Shown here piece after piece: positions 16,844 to 25,350 of a stretch of 64,000 bases of DNA. This DNA is from Anabaena lutea FACHB-196 (GTDB lineage: Bacteria; Cyanobacteriota; Cyanobacteriia; Cyanobacteriales; Nostocaceae). Position 1 is the first letter of the stretch, and every line of letters starts with the position of its first letter. Both the position numbers and the translations under genes were made by a program. Location: positions 1 through 64,000 of the forward strand of contig NZ_JACJST010000014.1 of the NCBI RefSeq assembly GCF_014698305.1. Reading direction: 5' to 3'. The notes under the pieces are model-generated. The model had not been told where the DNA came from and did no database searches. It was given only the letters and a program-made list of their open reading frames with translations.

Positions 16844-18574
16844 ATGCTATTTAATTTTTTTAAAAGTCCTAAATCTCCTATAGCTAAAATGCAACTAACT
16901 CCTAGTTGGTGTGTAGCTTATGGAAAATTAGATAATTTAACCAAAGATGTAATTTGGCAAGATCAGCAATTTGCGGTTATTTCTGCACCAGCACAATTTG
17001 CACTGAGTCATACAAAAAGATTTGTAGTAGTTGGGGATATTTGGCTAAGTAACCGAGGGGAACTCCTGCAAAAATTGGGAATTGATATTAATGATAATTG
17101 CAGTAATCAAGAACTGGTTGCACAACTGTGGGAAAAATACAATTTTGAATGCTTAACTCTATTAGTGGGAATGTTTGGGTTAGTAATTTGGGATTGTGAG
17201 CAACAGGTATTATGGTTAGTGCGCGATCGCATTGGTAGCCGCACTTTATATTATACTACCACTGGTGAAACTCGTTGGATAGCCCCCAAATTAAGAACTC
17301 TTACACCTTATCGTACCAATAATTTAGATTTAGTCGCATTGCGAGATTATCTTTGTTGTGCTTTTGTGCCTGGAGAAAGAACACTTTGGCAAGATGTGCG
17401 GGAAATTCGTCCCGGTACATTCATGAAAATGCCAACAGCACAAGTTGATCATTATTGGCAACTACAAGAACAGATTATAGACACAAATCAACCGTTAGAA
17501 TGGTATGGTGAAAAACTGCGTTCTTTACTTGAGCAAGTTGTCAAAGAATATTTACCTGAAAATCAACCCGTTGGTGTTTTCTTATCTGGTGGTTTAGATT
17601 CTAGCAGCATCACCGCATTAGCAGCAAAATTTCATCATCCACCAGTTCACACTTATTCAATTCATTTTGGCACAGAAACCGCGAACGAATTAGAATTTTC
17701 TAATTTAGTTGCTCAACATTGCCAAACTCAACATCGCATATTAGAAATCACATTTCGAGATATGTGGGAACGTCTCCCCGAAACAATGGCTTATTTAGAT
17801 GATCCTATTGGTGATCCTTTAACAGTACCAAATTTGCTAATAGGAAAAATGGCAAGGGAGAACGTACAGTTTACACTAAATGGAGAAGGTGGAGATCCTT
17901 GCTTTGGTGGCCCCAAAAATCAACCGATGTTAATAAATAGTTTATATGGTTCTGTTAATAATCAAGATTCATTACAAGCATTTTTAATTTCTTTCCAAAA
18001 ATGCGCTTTAGACTTACCGCAACTTTTAAAACCAGAAATTTGGCAAACTTTAAAAAACGAACCATCTGTATTTGCTGCTGATTTAAATTCCCACGCTAAT
18101 TATTTAAATAGATTAATGGCATTGAATATTAAATTTAAAGGTGCAGATCAGATATTAACAAAAGTGAACAACTTAACACAAGCAGCAAATTTGCAGGGTT
18201 TATCACCGCTTTTTGATCAGCGTGTAGTTGAATTAAGTATGCAAATTCCCCCCGAATATAAACTTTCAGGAGTAGAAGAAAAAGCAGTTTTAAAAAATGC
18301 AGTTAGTGATATTTTACCCTGGGCAATTATTCATCGTCCTAAAAGTGGAATGATGGTTCCCGTACAATTGGGATTTAGGAAATATTGGCAACGGGAAGCG
18401 AGGAGATTGTTGTTAAATAGAAAAAATGAAATTTCACCTTATATTAATCAGGATATTTTGCATGATTGGTTAAATTTTAAAGGTGATATTTGGGGAAGAT
18501 ATGGTGTTAAACTATGGTTATTAGTAAGTTTAGAAATTTGGTTACAGGTAAATAAAACCGTATTAAAGAAGTAG
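16844..18574 (+). CDS. Asparagine-synthase-like PP-loop enzyme without the glutaminase cysteine (copy A)
   Basis: The 576-residue protein has an N-terminal Ntn-glutaminase-like domain (VLWLVRDRIGSRTLYY) and a C-terminal AMP-forming PP-loop domain (VGVFLSGGLDSSS, residues 248-255; NGEGGDPCFGG; RPKSGMMVP). Asparagine synthetase B needs Cys2 as nucleophile; here the start is MLFNFFK, so glutamine hydrolysis should be lost, as in beta-lactam synthetases, lasso cyclases and some exopolysaccharide-linked amidotransferases. The substrate is unknown. ATG 16844 is chosen because longer frames cross the sodB terminator; ATG 16889 is also possible. The stop is four bases before the ATPase gene, so they form an operon. 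Confidence 0.8.
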   Translation: MLFNFFKSPKSPIAKMQLTPSWCVAYGKLDNLTKDVIWQDQQFAVISAPAQFALSHTKRFVVVGDIWLSNRGELLQKLGIDINDNCSNQELVAQLWEKYNFECLTLLVGMFGLVIWDCEQQVLWLVRDRIGSRTLYYTTTGETRWIAPKLRTLTPYRTNNLDLVALRDYLCCAFVPGERTLWQDVREIRPGTFMKMPTAQVDHYWQLQEQIIDTNQPLEWYGEKLRSLLEQVVKEYLPENQPVGVFLSGGLDSSSITALAAKFHHPPVHTYSIHFGTETANELEFSNLVAQHCQTQHRILEITFRDMWERLPETMAYLDDPIGDPLTVPNLLIGKMARENVQFTLNGEGGDPCFGGPKNQPMLINSLYGSVNNQDSLQAFLISFQKCALDLPQLLKPEIWQTLKNEPSVFAADLNSHANYLNRLMALNIKFKGADQILTKVNNLTQAANLQGLSPLFDQRVVELSMQIPPEYKLSGVEEKAVLKNAVSDILPWAIIHRPKSGMMVPVQLGFRKYWQREARRLLLNRKNEISPYINQDILHDWLNFKGDIWGRYGVKLWLLVSLEIWLQVNKTVLKK

Positions 18575-18578
18575 TCAA

Positions 18579-19814
18579 ATGCTAAAAGAACTTCATTTAA
18601 AATCAGTGGGACCATCTTCTCAATTTGATGTTGAATTTGCTGATAGAGTCAACATTTTTACTGGAGATAATGGATTAGGTAAAAGCTTTTTACTGGATGT
18701 TGCTTGGTGGGTACTTACCGGAAATTGGGTAGAACAACCCGCTTATCCGCAAAGAAATACAGAACAACCTCCAGAAATTATCTCCCAAATTAATACTCAA
18801 GATGGTGCAAAAGACTATCAAAGTAGCTTTAATTTTTCTGAACAAAAATGGTTAAATGAGCATTTACCTCCTGAACTAAACGAGGTAGTTATTTTTGTTC
18901 GCGTTGATGGAAGTTTTTCTGTTTTTGACCCTCTTCGTAACCGTGATAATGCCTATATTTTTACCACAGATACACTTTGGAACGGATTGAAACTAAAAAG
19001 AAAATCTCTTTGTAACGGTCTAATTCAAGATTGGGTAACATGGCAAAATCAACCCCAAAAAACGCCATTTAAACTTTTATCTAATGTCATTAAACAACTT
19101 GCACCCCATCCTGATGAATGGATAGAAATAGGAGAACCAACGCGAGTATCTGTAGATGATGTCCGTGACATTCCCACAATTAATCTTCCTTACGGTAATA
19201 TTCCTATTACTCAAGCATCAGCGGGAATGAAGCGTATTTTGGGACTTGCTTATTTATTGGTATGGACTTGGTACGAACACGAAAAAGCTTCAGAACTCCG
19301 AAAGCAAGAACCGATGAATCAAATAGTTTTATTAGTTGATGAAATTGAGTCTCACTTGCATCCTCGCTGGCAAAGAGTCATCTTACCATCTATTTTATCA
19401 GTGGTAAATCAGTTAAAACCAAATATCACGATACAAGCTTTAGTTACTACTCATTCTCCCCTTGTTTTGGCTTCATTAGAACCACTTTTTGATGAAGAGA
19501 AAGACAAATTATTTTTATTTGAAATGCAAGGAAAAGACGTTGAACTAAATGAAGTTTTCTGGACTAAACAAGGAGATACTGTAGGATGGTTAACTTCAGA
19601 AATATTTGGACTAAAACAAGCGCGTTCTCAAGAATCAGAAACCGCAATTGAAGCAGCAGAAGCGTGGATGCGTAATGATGAGATGAATGCTTTTCCCGAA
19701 CATTTGAGAACACAGTCACAAATTCATCAGGAATTGCAAAGACTTTTACCAGGACATGATCCATTTTGGCCACGTTGGATAGTCACAGCAGAAAGAATCA
19801 ATTCAGGTTTATAA
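18579..19814 (+). CDS. ABC/OLD-like P-loop ATPase, Septu PtuA-like
   Basis: A soluble 411-residue ATPase. Walker A is GDNGLGKS (residues 29-36), an ABC-type signature SAGMKR lies near 214-219, Walker B LLVDEIESHLHP near 251-262, and the switch His in TTHSP at 292. This order matches SMC/OLD-like ATPases such as PtuA of Septu defence and retron-associated ATPases. The ATPase is followed after 14 bp by an HNH-like gene and preceded by the PP-loop gene at four bp. Inference: an ATP-driven sensor that controls the nuclease partner. Confidence 0.8.
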   Translation: MLKELHLKSVGPSSQFDVEFADRVNIFTGDNGLGKSFLLDVAWWVLTGNWVEQPAYPQRNTEQPPEIISQINTQDGAKDYQSSFNFSEQKWLNEHLPPELNEVVIFVRVDGSFSVFDPLRNRDNAYIFTTDTLWNGLKLKRKSLCNGLIQDWVTWQNQPQKTPFKLLSNVIKQLAPHPDEWIEIGEPTRVSVDDVRDIPTINLPYGNIPITQASAGMKRILGLAYLLVWTWYEHEKASELRKQEPMNQIVLLVDEIESHLHPRWQRVILPSILSVVNQLKPNITIQALVTTHSPLVLASLEPLFDEEKDKLFLFEMQGKDVELNEVFWTKQGDTVGWLTSEIFGLKQARSQESETAIEAAEAWMRNDEMNAFPEHLRTQSQIHQELQRLLPGHDPFWPRWIVTAERINSGL

Positions 19815-19828
19815 GAATCATATTCAAG

Positions 19829-20413
19829 ATGTTAAAGTTTAATCCACCACCAGAACCGCAAGATTTTGATGTAAAAGCACGACAACCAGGTAATAATTGG
19901 TTAGCAAAAAGTATAGATCCCAAAAAAAGACCAAGAGATTATTGGTCAAATTTCAAAAGTGATTTAGCTGATGGTTTTAGTAATCTTTGTGCTTATAGTG
20001 CCATGTATGAACCTGTAGGCACTGTAGACCATTTCCTGTGTTGTGAAAATCATCGTCATTTAGCTTATGAATGGAGTAATTATCGTTTTGCTTCTGGTTG
20101 GATTAATAGTAGTAAAGGTACTCTTGATGACCAATTACTTGATCCATTTGAAGTTGAAGATGATTGGTTTGAAATTTTGTTACCTTCCTTGCAATTAGTA
20201 ATAACTAATACAGTCCCACCAGAAGAACGTCAAAAGGCTGAATTTACTTTACAAAGATTGCATCTACGGGATGATGAACGAGTCCTTCGTCAGCGTCAAG
20301 AATGGTATAAGTTGTATATTGATGATGATCTTACCCTAACAGGATTAGAAAAGAAAGCTCCTCTCATTGCTCGTGCAATTAAAAAACAACAAGCACATTC
20401 TCAGTTAGAATAA
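19829..20413 (+). CDS. HNH-endonuclease-like protein, Septu PtuB-like partner
   Basis: The 194 residues carry the degenerate HNH pattern of nucleases found beside PtuA-like ATPases: CAYSAMY, then GTVDHF with His68, LAYEWSNYRFAS with Asn84, and WINSSKG. The zinc-binding CxxC pairs usual in such proteins are incomplete (the second position reads SGWINSSK), so activity needs testing. The conserved block DPFEVEDDWFEILLPSLQLVIT is distinctive. ATG 19829 is preferred over an upstream TTG inside the ATPase gene. A 23-bp gap separates it from the convergent operon. Confidence 0.65.
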   Translation: MLKFNPPPEPQDFDVKARQPGNNWLAKSIDPKKRPRDYWSNFKSDLADGFSNLCAYSAMYEPVGTVDHFLCCENHRHLAYEWSNYRFASGWINSSKGTLDDQLLDPFEVEDDWFEILLPSLQLVITNTVPPEERQKAEFTLQRLHLRDDERVLRQRQEWYKLYIDDDLTLTGLEKKAPLIARAIKKQQAHSQLE

Positions 20414-20436
20414 TTATCAGTAAAACTTACTTTAAA

Positions 20437-21741
20437 TTATCCAAAACTTTCCACCATATAAATATCATTCCCAGAATCACCAATTAAAATCATACTACTA
20501 TCATTACCTTCCAAATTAGAACTGCCAGAAATACCACTTTGTAGAACTTTAATTAATCTTTGAGGTGTGAAAGATTCCAATTCCACAAAATTACCAGCAT
20601 CTAACCAAACTAATTCTTCAGCAGATAAACTCTGCCGAATTTCTTGACTTAATTTTTTAGCTTCTGTTGTTATGGAGGGTGTATTTTGAATAAACATTCC
20701 TCGCTTAGTTGCGATAATTTGACGCGGTAATAATCCCACATCAATAATGGTCACATTACTGTCAAGAAACCAACTATCACTACTGCGAAGACGATGGACT
20801 AAACTAATACCTCTGGGAGTACAATCATGTAGTGCATACACCTTTAAATCAGGGTTACGACGCAGCATTTCCATTGTTGTATTGAAAATACTTTGGGGAT
20901 AACCAGTAATACTGAGAATTGCACAGTTATTTTCAAAGTGGAAATTATTAGCAATTAATAATTGAGCAATAGTAGAATTATCACAAACCACTAATCTATC
21001 AAAACTGTAAGCAGTGACATCAGGATTGATTGTAGCTGGTGCAATTTCTTGTCGTGGTGAAGGGAGGATTTTGGGAAGTGAACCATTAATTTGTTGCCAT
21101 CTTTCTAACCAACCTTCTAAATATGATTGAGAAATTAAAAATTCCTGTGCTAATGAATCAACTTTTCCTAATTGTCGAGTTCCTAAGAATATTGAAGACA
21201 TTCCCAGAATTACGACAATAATAAATAGAATGTAGGAATTAAATACAAACAGACTTGCCAATATTCCGACAACTAAAATTAAGACTCCTAGTCTTTGTAA
21301 AGATTTAGCACTTGCCTTACGACTAGCATTATTTAGTTTAGCAGAATTCGTGTTATTAAACAAATAAATAACTACGCAAATTTGATAAATTATATTTGCA
21401 GTTAAAAAAGAATTAGAACTCATTATTCCGCTTAAAATACCACCAACAAAGCCTGTTACCCAAACATTAAAGAAAATATAAAACCCAGCAAATCCTAATG
21501 ATTTAAATGATTTATTTCTGAGACGACTATCTAAAAAGTAAAGCAGTTGTTTGGGTGTAAAAAATAAAGTGTTATTAGCAGAAATATCAGCTAATATTTT
21601 CGCAAACATAGGATCTGTAATTTTCACATTTCCCATATTTGTAGGTTCAAAAACAAAAGGATGATTACATTTTTGACATCTTCCTTGATTTGCTGTTCTG
21701 TCTTTTAAATTATTATCAGTTCCGCAGTTAATACATTTCAT
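20437..21741 (-). CDS. Zinc-ribbon membrane protein with a Toprim-like C-terminal domain
   Basis: A 434-residue protein of unknown function. Residues 1-30 form a zinc ribbon (CINC...CQKC). About four hydrophobic segments follow between residues 80 and 190 (FAGFYIFFNVWVTGFVGGILSG, FLTANIIYQICVVIYLF, LGVLILVVGILASLFVF, YILFIIVVILGMSSIFLG). The C-terminal part (DRLVVCDNSTIAQLLIANN, CAILSITGYPQ, VYALHDCTPRGISLVHRL) follows the strand order of Spo11/topoisomerase VI Toprim domains, where the last motif is usually DADPYG; here the acids are reduced. Probably a membrane-tethered regulator or degenerate nucleic-acid enzyme. It is last in a four-gene operon, 14 bp after the decarboxylase-like gene. 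Confidence 0.55.
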   Translation of the reverse strand: MKCINCGTDNNLKDRTANQGRCQKCNHPFVFEPTNMGNVKITDPMFAKILADISANNTLFFTPKQLLYFLDSRLRNKSFKSLGFAGFYIFFNVWVTGFVGGILSGIMSSNSFLTANIIYQICVVIYLFNNTNSAKLNNASRKASAKSLQRLGVLILVVGILASLFVFNSYILFIIVVILGMSSIFLGTRQLGKVDSLAQEFLISQSYLEGWLERWQQINGSLPKILPSPRQEIAPATINPDVTAYSFDRLVVCDNSTIAQLLIANNFHFENNCAILSITGYPQSIFNTTMEMLRRNPDLKVYALHDCTPRGISLVHRLRSSDSWFLDSNVTIIDVGLLPRQIIATKRGMFIQNTPSITTEAKKLSQEIRQSLSAEELVWLDAGNFVELESFTPQRLIKVLQSGISGSSNLEGNDSSMILIGDSGNDIYMVESFG

Positions 21742-21755
21742 AGTTTTTAGTTAAA

Positions 21756-22967
21756 TTAGAGAATTTGATTGTTAAGTAAAACGCTGTAATCTTCCCGTTT
21801 TCTAATTAAACGATGAGTATTATTTTCTAGTAACACTTCCGCAGGTTTGGGACGATGTAAAAAATGTGAAGACATCGCATAACCATAAGCACCTACATCT
21901 AAAATTGCGATAATATCGCCAATTTCTAAAGCTGGAAGTTGACAATTTTTACCTAAATAATCTCGTGAGTAAGTTGTATTTCCACAAATATCTGTTATGT
22001 ACTTTTCAGAAATTGGATTTTTCCAAGTTACGATTTCTCGATAACCACCATGTACAGAAAGAACAGAAATATTAGCTACAGTAGAATCAACACCAACAAC
22101 TTGTTTTTTACCTTGCCATTTTACAGAAACAACCTTAGCTAACATGATTGCACAACCTGCTATAGCCGAACGTCCTGGCTCAATTACCAAATTAATTTTG
22201 CTGTCTAAATGGCTAATTCTGATGCTTAACTCATTACCAAATATTTTCCAGTCAAAAGCTATATTATTATGATTGTATGGATAACCAAAACCACCACCAA
22301 AATCTAAATATTGCCAATCTGGTAAATTTCTTGCAGTTGCTAAAACCGAATCAATAACATCAGTAAAAGCAGAAGTTGCATTAGTTCCCGTACCTCGATA
22401 AAAATGTAACCCTGTAAGTTTTAATCCCGCAGCATTAGTAATAAAAATAGCCTCATCAAAATCTGCCAAAGTCACACCAATTCGACTATCTTCCGAAACA
22501 TTCAACCTTAAACCAAGACGTAACTCCTCTTCCTCTCTGTGTCTCTGCGACTCTGCGTGAGATAAAAAAACCTCACAACACAAACGCAACTGAGAAATAC
22601 TATCCAAATTGAGAGTAGTCACACCCCAATCTAAAACCTGAGACATTTCTTCCCGACTTAAATTACTGCCACTATAAACAATATCACCAGGAAGAAAACC
22701 TGCATTTAAACCCAAATAAATATCCCCTGGAGTATTAGCATGAAGTCCCCAACCAGCAGCTTGAAAAATTTTTAATAAGGCAATATTGCCATTTGTCACA
22801 CTAGCGAAATGAAACTTAGTGCGGGGATAACTGAAAGATTTAGTAATATGTGCAATAGTTTGGCGTAAAATATCCCCATCATAAACATACAAAGGAGAAC
22901 CGTAAATTTGCAATAACTCCTGTGCAAGTTTGAGTTCTAAATTTAGTATTGCTTGTACTTTTTCCAT
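21756..22967 (-). CDS. Fold-III decarboxylase/racemase-like protein, PLP lysine apparently missing
   Basis: A 403-residue relative of diaminopimelate and ornithine decarboxylases. The phosphate-binding GGGFGYPY (224-231), EPGRS (263-267) and C-terminal GAYGYAMSSHF (359-369) are intact. The first barrel strand, normally YAVKAN with the PLP-binding Lys, reads FHFASVTNGN (52-61), leaving Val at the Lys position; the usual GLHxHxGS is GLHFYRGTG. So it may be a pseudoenzyme or use another chemistry. Residues about 135-148 (LSHAESQRHREEEE) come from an inserted dispersed repeat. ATG 22967 overlaps the end of the PP-loop gene by 25 bp. Homologues with PLP next to AsnB-like genes occur in exosortase loci. 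Confidence 0.75.
   Translation of the reverse strand: MEKVQAILNLELKLAQELLQIYGSPLYVYDGDILRQTIAHITKSFSYPRTKFHFASVTNGNIALLKIFQAAGWGLHANTPGDIYLGLNAGFLPGDIVYSGSNLSREEMSQVLDWGVTTLNLDSISQLRLCCEVFLSHAESQRHREEEELRLGLRLNVSEDSRIGVTLADFDEAIFITNAAGLKLTGLHFYRGTGTNATSAFTDVIDSVLATARNLPDWQYLDFGGGFGYPYNHNNIAFDWKIFGNELSIRISHLDSKINLVIEPGRSAIAGCAIMLAKVVSVKWQGKKQVVGVDSTVANISVLSVHGGYREIVTWKNPISEKYITDICGNTTYSRDYLGKNCQLPALEIGDIIAILDVGAYGYAMSSHFLHRPKPAEVLLENNTHRLIRKREDYSVLLNNQIL
22528..22566. repeat. CTCTGCG-type dispersed repeat inside the decarboxylase-like gene
   Basis: Contains CTCTGTGTCTCTGCGACTCT and then CTGCGTGAGA, the same family as copies at 24557-24591, 43686-43762, 44596-44618, 51064-51094 and 53031-53065. 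It is read in frame without a stop. Confidence 0.8.
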
Positions 22968-24640
22968 AACCAACTAGGTAAGATAAATGGATGATTCCAA
23001 GACTTTGTCACTAATTTTGCACCGAAAACGTGATAACGCCAAAGTTGCCACATTATCAGTAACCACAGACTTTCACCCACGCGTCTTCCTTGAATTGCTC
23101 CTCCCAATTCGCCTGTAACAATTTGTAAGGCAATATCAGGAAAAAAGCATTTCTCAGAACTCAGTATACCTGGATTTAACCAATTACCGATATCATGCCA
23201 ATAATCATTTAAACACCAAGAGGTTAAGGGAACACCCATACCGCGCTTTTGTCGCCAAACAATTTCCGCTGGTAGCCAATTTTCTACTGCACGTTTGAGG
23301 ATATATTTCTCACAAGCACCGTGTAGACAGAGTTCTCCAGATAGCTGAAAAGTCCATGCTGCTAAAAGTAAATCACAAAAAGGCGATCGCACACCCAACC
23401 CATGAGCAAAACCCAACGCAGTCGCACGGGGATGGATATTCTGCGCTCCTTTTAACATCAAACTAGCACGACGGAGACGATGTAACAACGAAGGACAAAA
23501 ACTAGCATCAAGAGCATCTAACAGCCATTCCTGAGCATTTAAACCCCGTATCTGTGCATATATTTCCGGTTGATAAACCCTTGCTTCATAACCCCAAAGA
23601 CGGTGAAAAGTGCGGAGATATTGCTGAATAAAAGTTTCTTCTCCGTTGGGATTTTCAGCTTGATAAATACCAGCAGCAATTAAAGGTTTATTAGTCCAAC
23701 CTGCAAATAATTGATCACCACCTTCACCATTAAAAATCACCTGAGTTTCTTGAGAAGCAACTTGATTAAGGAGATATAAAGGAACAGTTACCCCGTCACC
23801 AAAAGGTAAATCTAAAGCTTTGACAGTAGGAATCAGCGCATTTTTAACTTTATTTGGACTTGCATCAACTTTCACCAGAGGAATATTGAGAAATTCCGCC
23901 ACTTTTTCCGCATAGGGATATTCAGGAATTCCCACATTACCAAAATCCAAAGTGTAAGCGCGAACCTTCACACCAGCTTCTACCAACAAAGCCGCAACAA
24001 TTGAAGAATCTAAACCACCAGAAAGAAAGACTCCTACAGGTTCATCTTTCAAATCAGCAATTTGTTTTTGAATAGACTTTTTTAGTAAAACTTGTAATTG
24101 AGAAACTGCAATATTTTCATCTTTAATTTGTTCTGGAGATTCACCCCATTGATAAATTCCGCGAAATTGAGAAGAACCAATATCTTCCCAAACAATCTCA
24201 GTTCCCGCAGGTACAGAAAATACTTTATGAACAGAAGTCAGAGGATTAGGAACATAAGAAAAACAACTATAACCATATAAACCAGGAATACTAACTTCCG
24301 GTTTTTCAAGAACTTCTAAAAGTAATTGTAATTGAGAAGCAAACCAAATTACCCCTCCTTGCTGACTCCAAAATAAAGAAACCCTTCCAAAAACTTCCCT
24401 ACCCAAAATCAACTTATTTGATTCTAATCTCACCCAAACATCAGAACAAGCAGAAAATCCACCCGCAGAAATAGCCGCAATCCTATCTTCAGGTAAAGAT
24501 GGTACAGACTCACAACCAACAAAAACAACATCCCAAACAAACTTTTCCCCCTCACCTCCTCTCTTTGCGCCTCTGCGCCTCTGCGTGAGAAACTCTTGTT
24601 TATCCTTACCCCAATAACCAACAAAATGACAAGGAAACAT
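22943..24640 (-). CDS. Asparagine-synthase-like PP-loop enzyme without the glutaminase cysteine (copy B)
   Basis: The 565 residues show the same plan as the gene at 16844: a degenerate Ntn domain starting MFPCHFVGYWG instead of MCG, then PVGVFLSGGLDSS (PP-loop 207-213), NGEGGDQLFAG near 304-314 and KRGMGVPL near the C-terminus. The shared NGEGGD motif indicates the two are paralogues. Loss of Cys2 suggests an ammonia- or amine-dependent amide synthetase; the acceptor is unknown. Residues about 17-28 (EFLTQRRRGAKR) come from a dispersed repeat read in frame. The start lies two bases after the upstream stop and its end overlaps the decarboxylase-like gene. Confidence 0.82.
   Translation of the reverse strand: MFPCHFVGYWGKDKQEFLTQRRRGAKRGGEGEKFVWDVVFVGCESVPSLPEDRIAAISAGGFSACSDVWVRLESNKLILGREVFGRVSLFWSQQGGVIWFASQLQLLLEVLEKPEVSIPGLYGYSCFSYVPNPLTSVHKVFSVPAGTEIVWEDIGSSQFRGIYQWGESPEQIKDENIAVSQLQVLLKKSIQKQIADLKDEPVGVFLSGGLDSSIVAALLVEAGVKVRAYTLDFGNVGIPEYPYAEKVAEFLNIPLVKVDASPNKVKNALIPTVKALDLPFGDGVTVPLYLLNQVASQETQVIFNGEGGDQLFAGWTNKPLIAAGIYQAENPNGEETFIQQYLRTFHRLWGYEARVYQPEIYAQIRGLNAQEWLLDALDASFCPSLLHRLRRASLMLKGAQNIHPRATALGFAHGLGVRSPFCDLLLAAWTFQLSGELCLHGACEKYILKRAVENWLPAEIVWRQKRGMGVPLTSWCLNDYWHDIGNWLNPGILSSEKCFFPDIALQIVTGELGGAIQGRRVGESLWLLIMWQLWRYHVFGAKLVTKSWNHPFILPSWLWKKYKQY
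24557..24591. repeat. CTCTGCG-type dispersed repeat inside PP-loop gene B
   Basis: Contains CTCTTTGCGCCTCTGCGCCT and then CTGCGTGAGA. It encodes the charged segment LTQRRRGAKR near the protein's N-terminus. Confidence 0.85.
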
Positions 24641-24642
24641 AA

Positions 24643-25263
24643 CTATTGAACCACAAAAGTTTCATCGCTAATTTTCCGACCATCGAGAAACATTTCGACT
24701 TTCCAATTTCCCGCCGTTGCAGTAGAATTAATGGTATAACGACAAAAAGTATCCCAAACAGAAGTTTTAACTTCGCGGGTTTGATAATTATTTTGCTTAA
24801 CAACTTGACCACTGGGGTCAATCCAATTACAAGAAAGATTAAGTTTTTTACCTATGGGTGCATCTTTCAAAGTGACACGATAAAAAAGTTCTGAATTAGA
24901 TTGACGGGAGACATTTTTCAAATTTCCATTATTTGATTCTAAAGTAATGCGGTCTTGCTGTGCCGAAACATTAGCCAGTAACGAAGCTTGTTGTTGATTA
25001 AAAAATATTGTTAATGCTATCCCTAAAATAACAGCCCCAGCCACACCAAAACCAATCAATTTATTTCGGCGTTGTTGCACTTCCAAAGCTTGACGACGAC
25101 CTAACTGAATTAAGGCTTCATCTAATAACTCAGGTGCTAAATTCAATTCTTTTAAAATGTCCTTAACCTGCTGTTGATCAAGTTCTGCTTCTTGACGTAA
25201 TTGCAGTCCTTGGACTTCAGCGATTATTTGGTTCAATTGCTCTTGAGTCAGTCGCTGGTTCAT
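24643..25263 (-). CDS. Membrane-anchored protein with C-terminal Ig-like region, unknown function
   Basis: A 206-residue protein starting at ATG 25263 (MNQRLTQEQLNQIIAEVQ). The first 70 residues are helical and charged, then one transmembrane helix (LIGFGVAGAVILGIALTIFF, about 75-95) and a beta-rich region ending in STATAGNWKVEMFLDGRKISDETFVVQ, as in small beta-sandwich domains. It is first in the four-gene operon and is followed after two bases by PP-loop gene B. No enzymatic motif. A role in presenting or sensing at the membrane is inference. Confidence 0.65.
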   Translation of the reverse strand: MNQRLTQEQLNQIIAEVQGLQLRQEAELDQQQVKDILKELNLAPELLDEALIQLGRRQALEVQQRRNKLIGFGVAGAVILGIALTIFFNQQQASLLANVSAQQDRITLESNNGNLKNVSRQSNSELFYRVTLKDAPIGKKLNLSCNWIDPSGQVVKQNNYQTREVKTSVWDTFCRYTINSTATAGNWKVEMFLDGRKISDETFVVQ

Positions 25264-25350
25264 AGGTTTGGGTAACTTTTGGTAAAAACCTTTCTTTGCT
25301 TTCTTTCTATATCTTAGAATTAATCGACTACTATAAGAATCTCCAATCCT

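Noticed and set aside
18579-20413. Retron locus suggested by the ATPase/HNH pair
   Set aside because: There is no reverse transcriptase gene and no msr/msd-like structured region in the neighbourhood.
24430-24624. Small minus-strand frame starting with a repeat-coded segment
   Set aside because: It is an alternative frame of PP-loop gene B.
16844-25263. Lasso-peptide cluster suggested by the two asparagine-synthase-like genes
   Set aside because: No precursor peptide, RRE protein or transglutaminase-type protease is visible nearby, and the PP-loop proteins keep a full Ntn-like domain.
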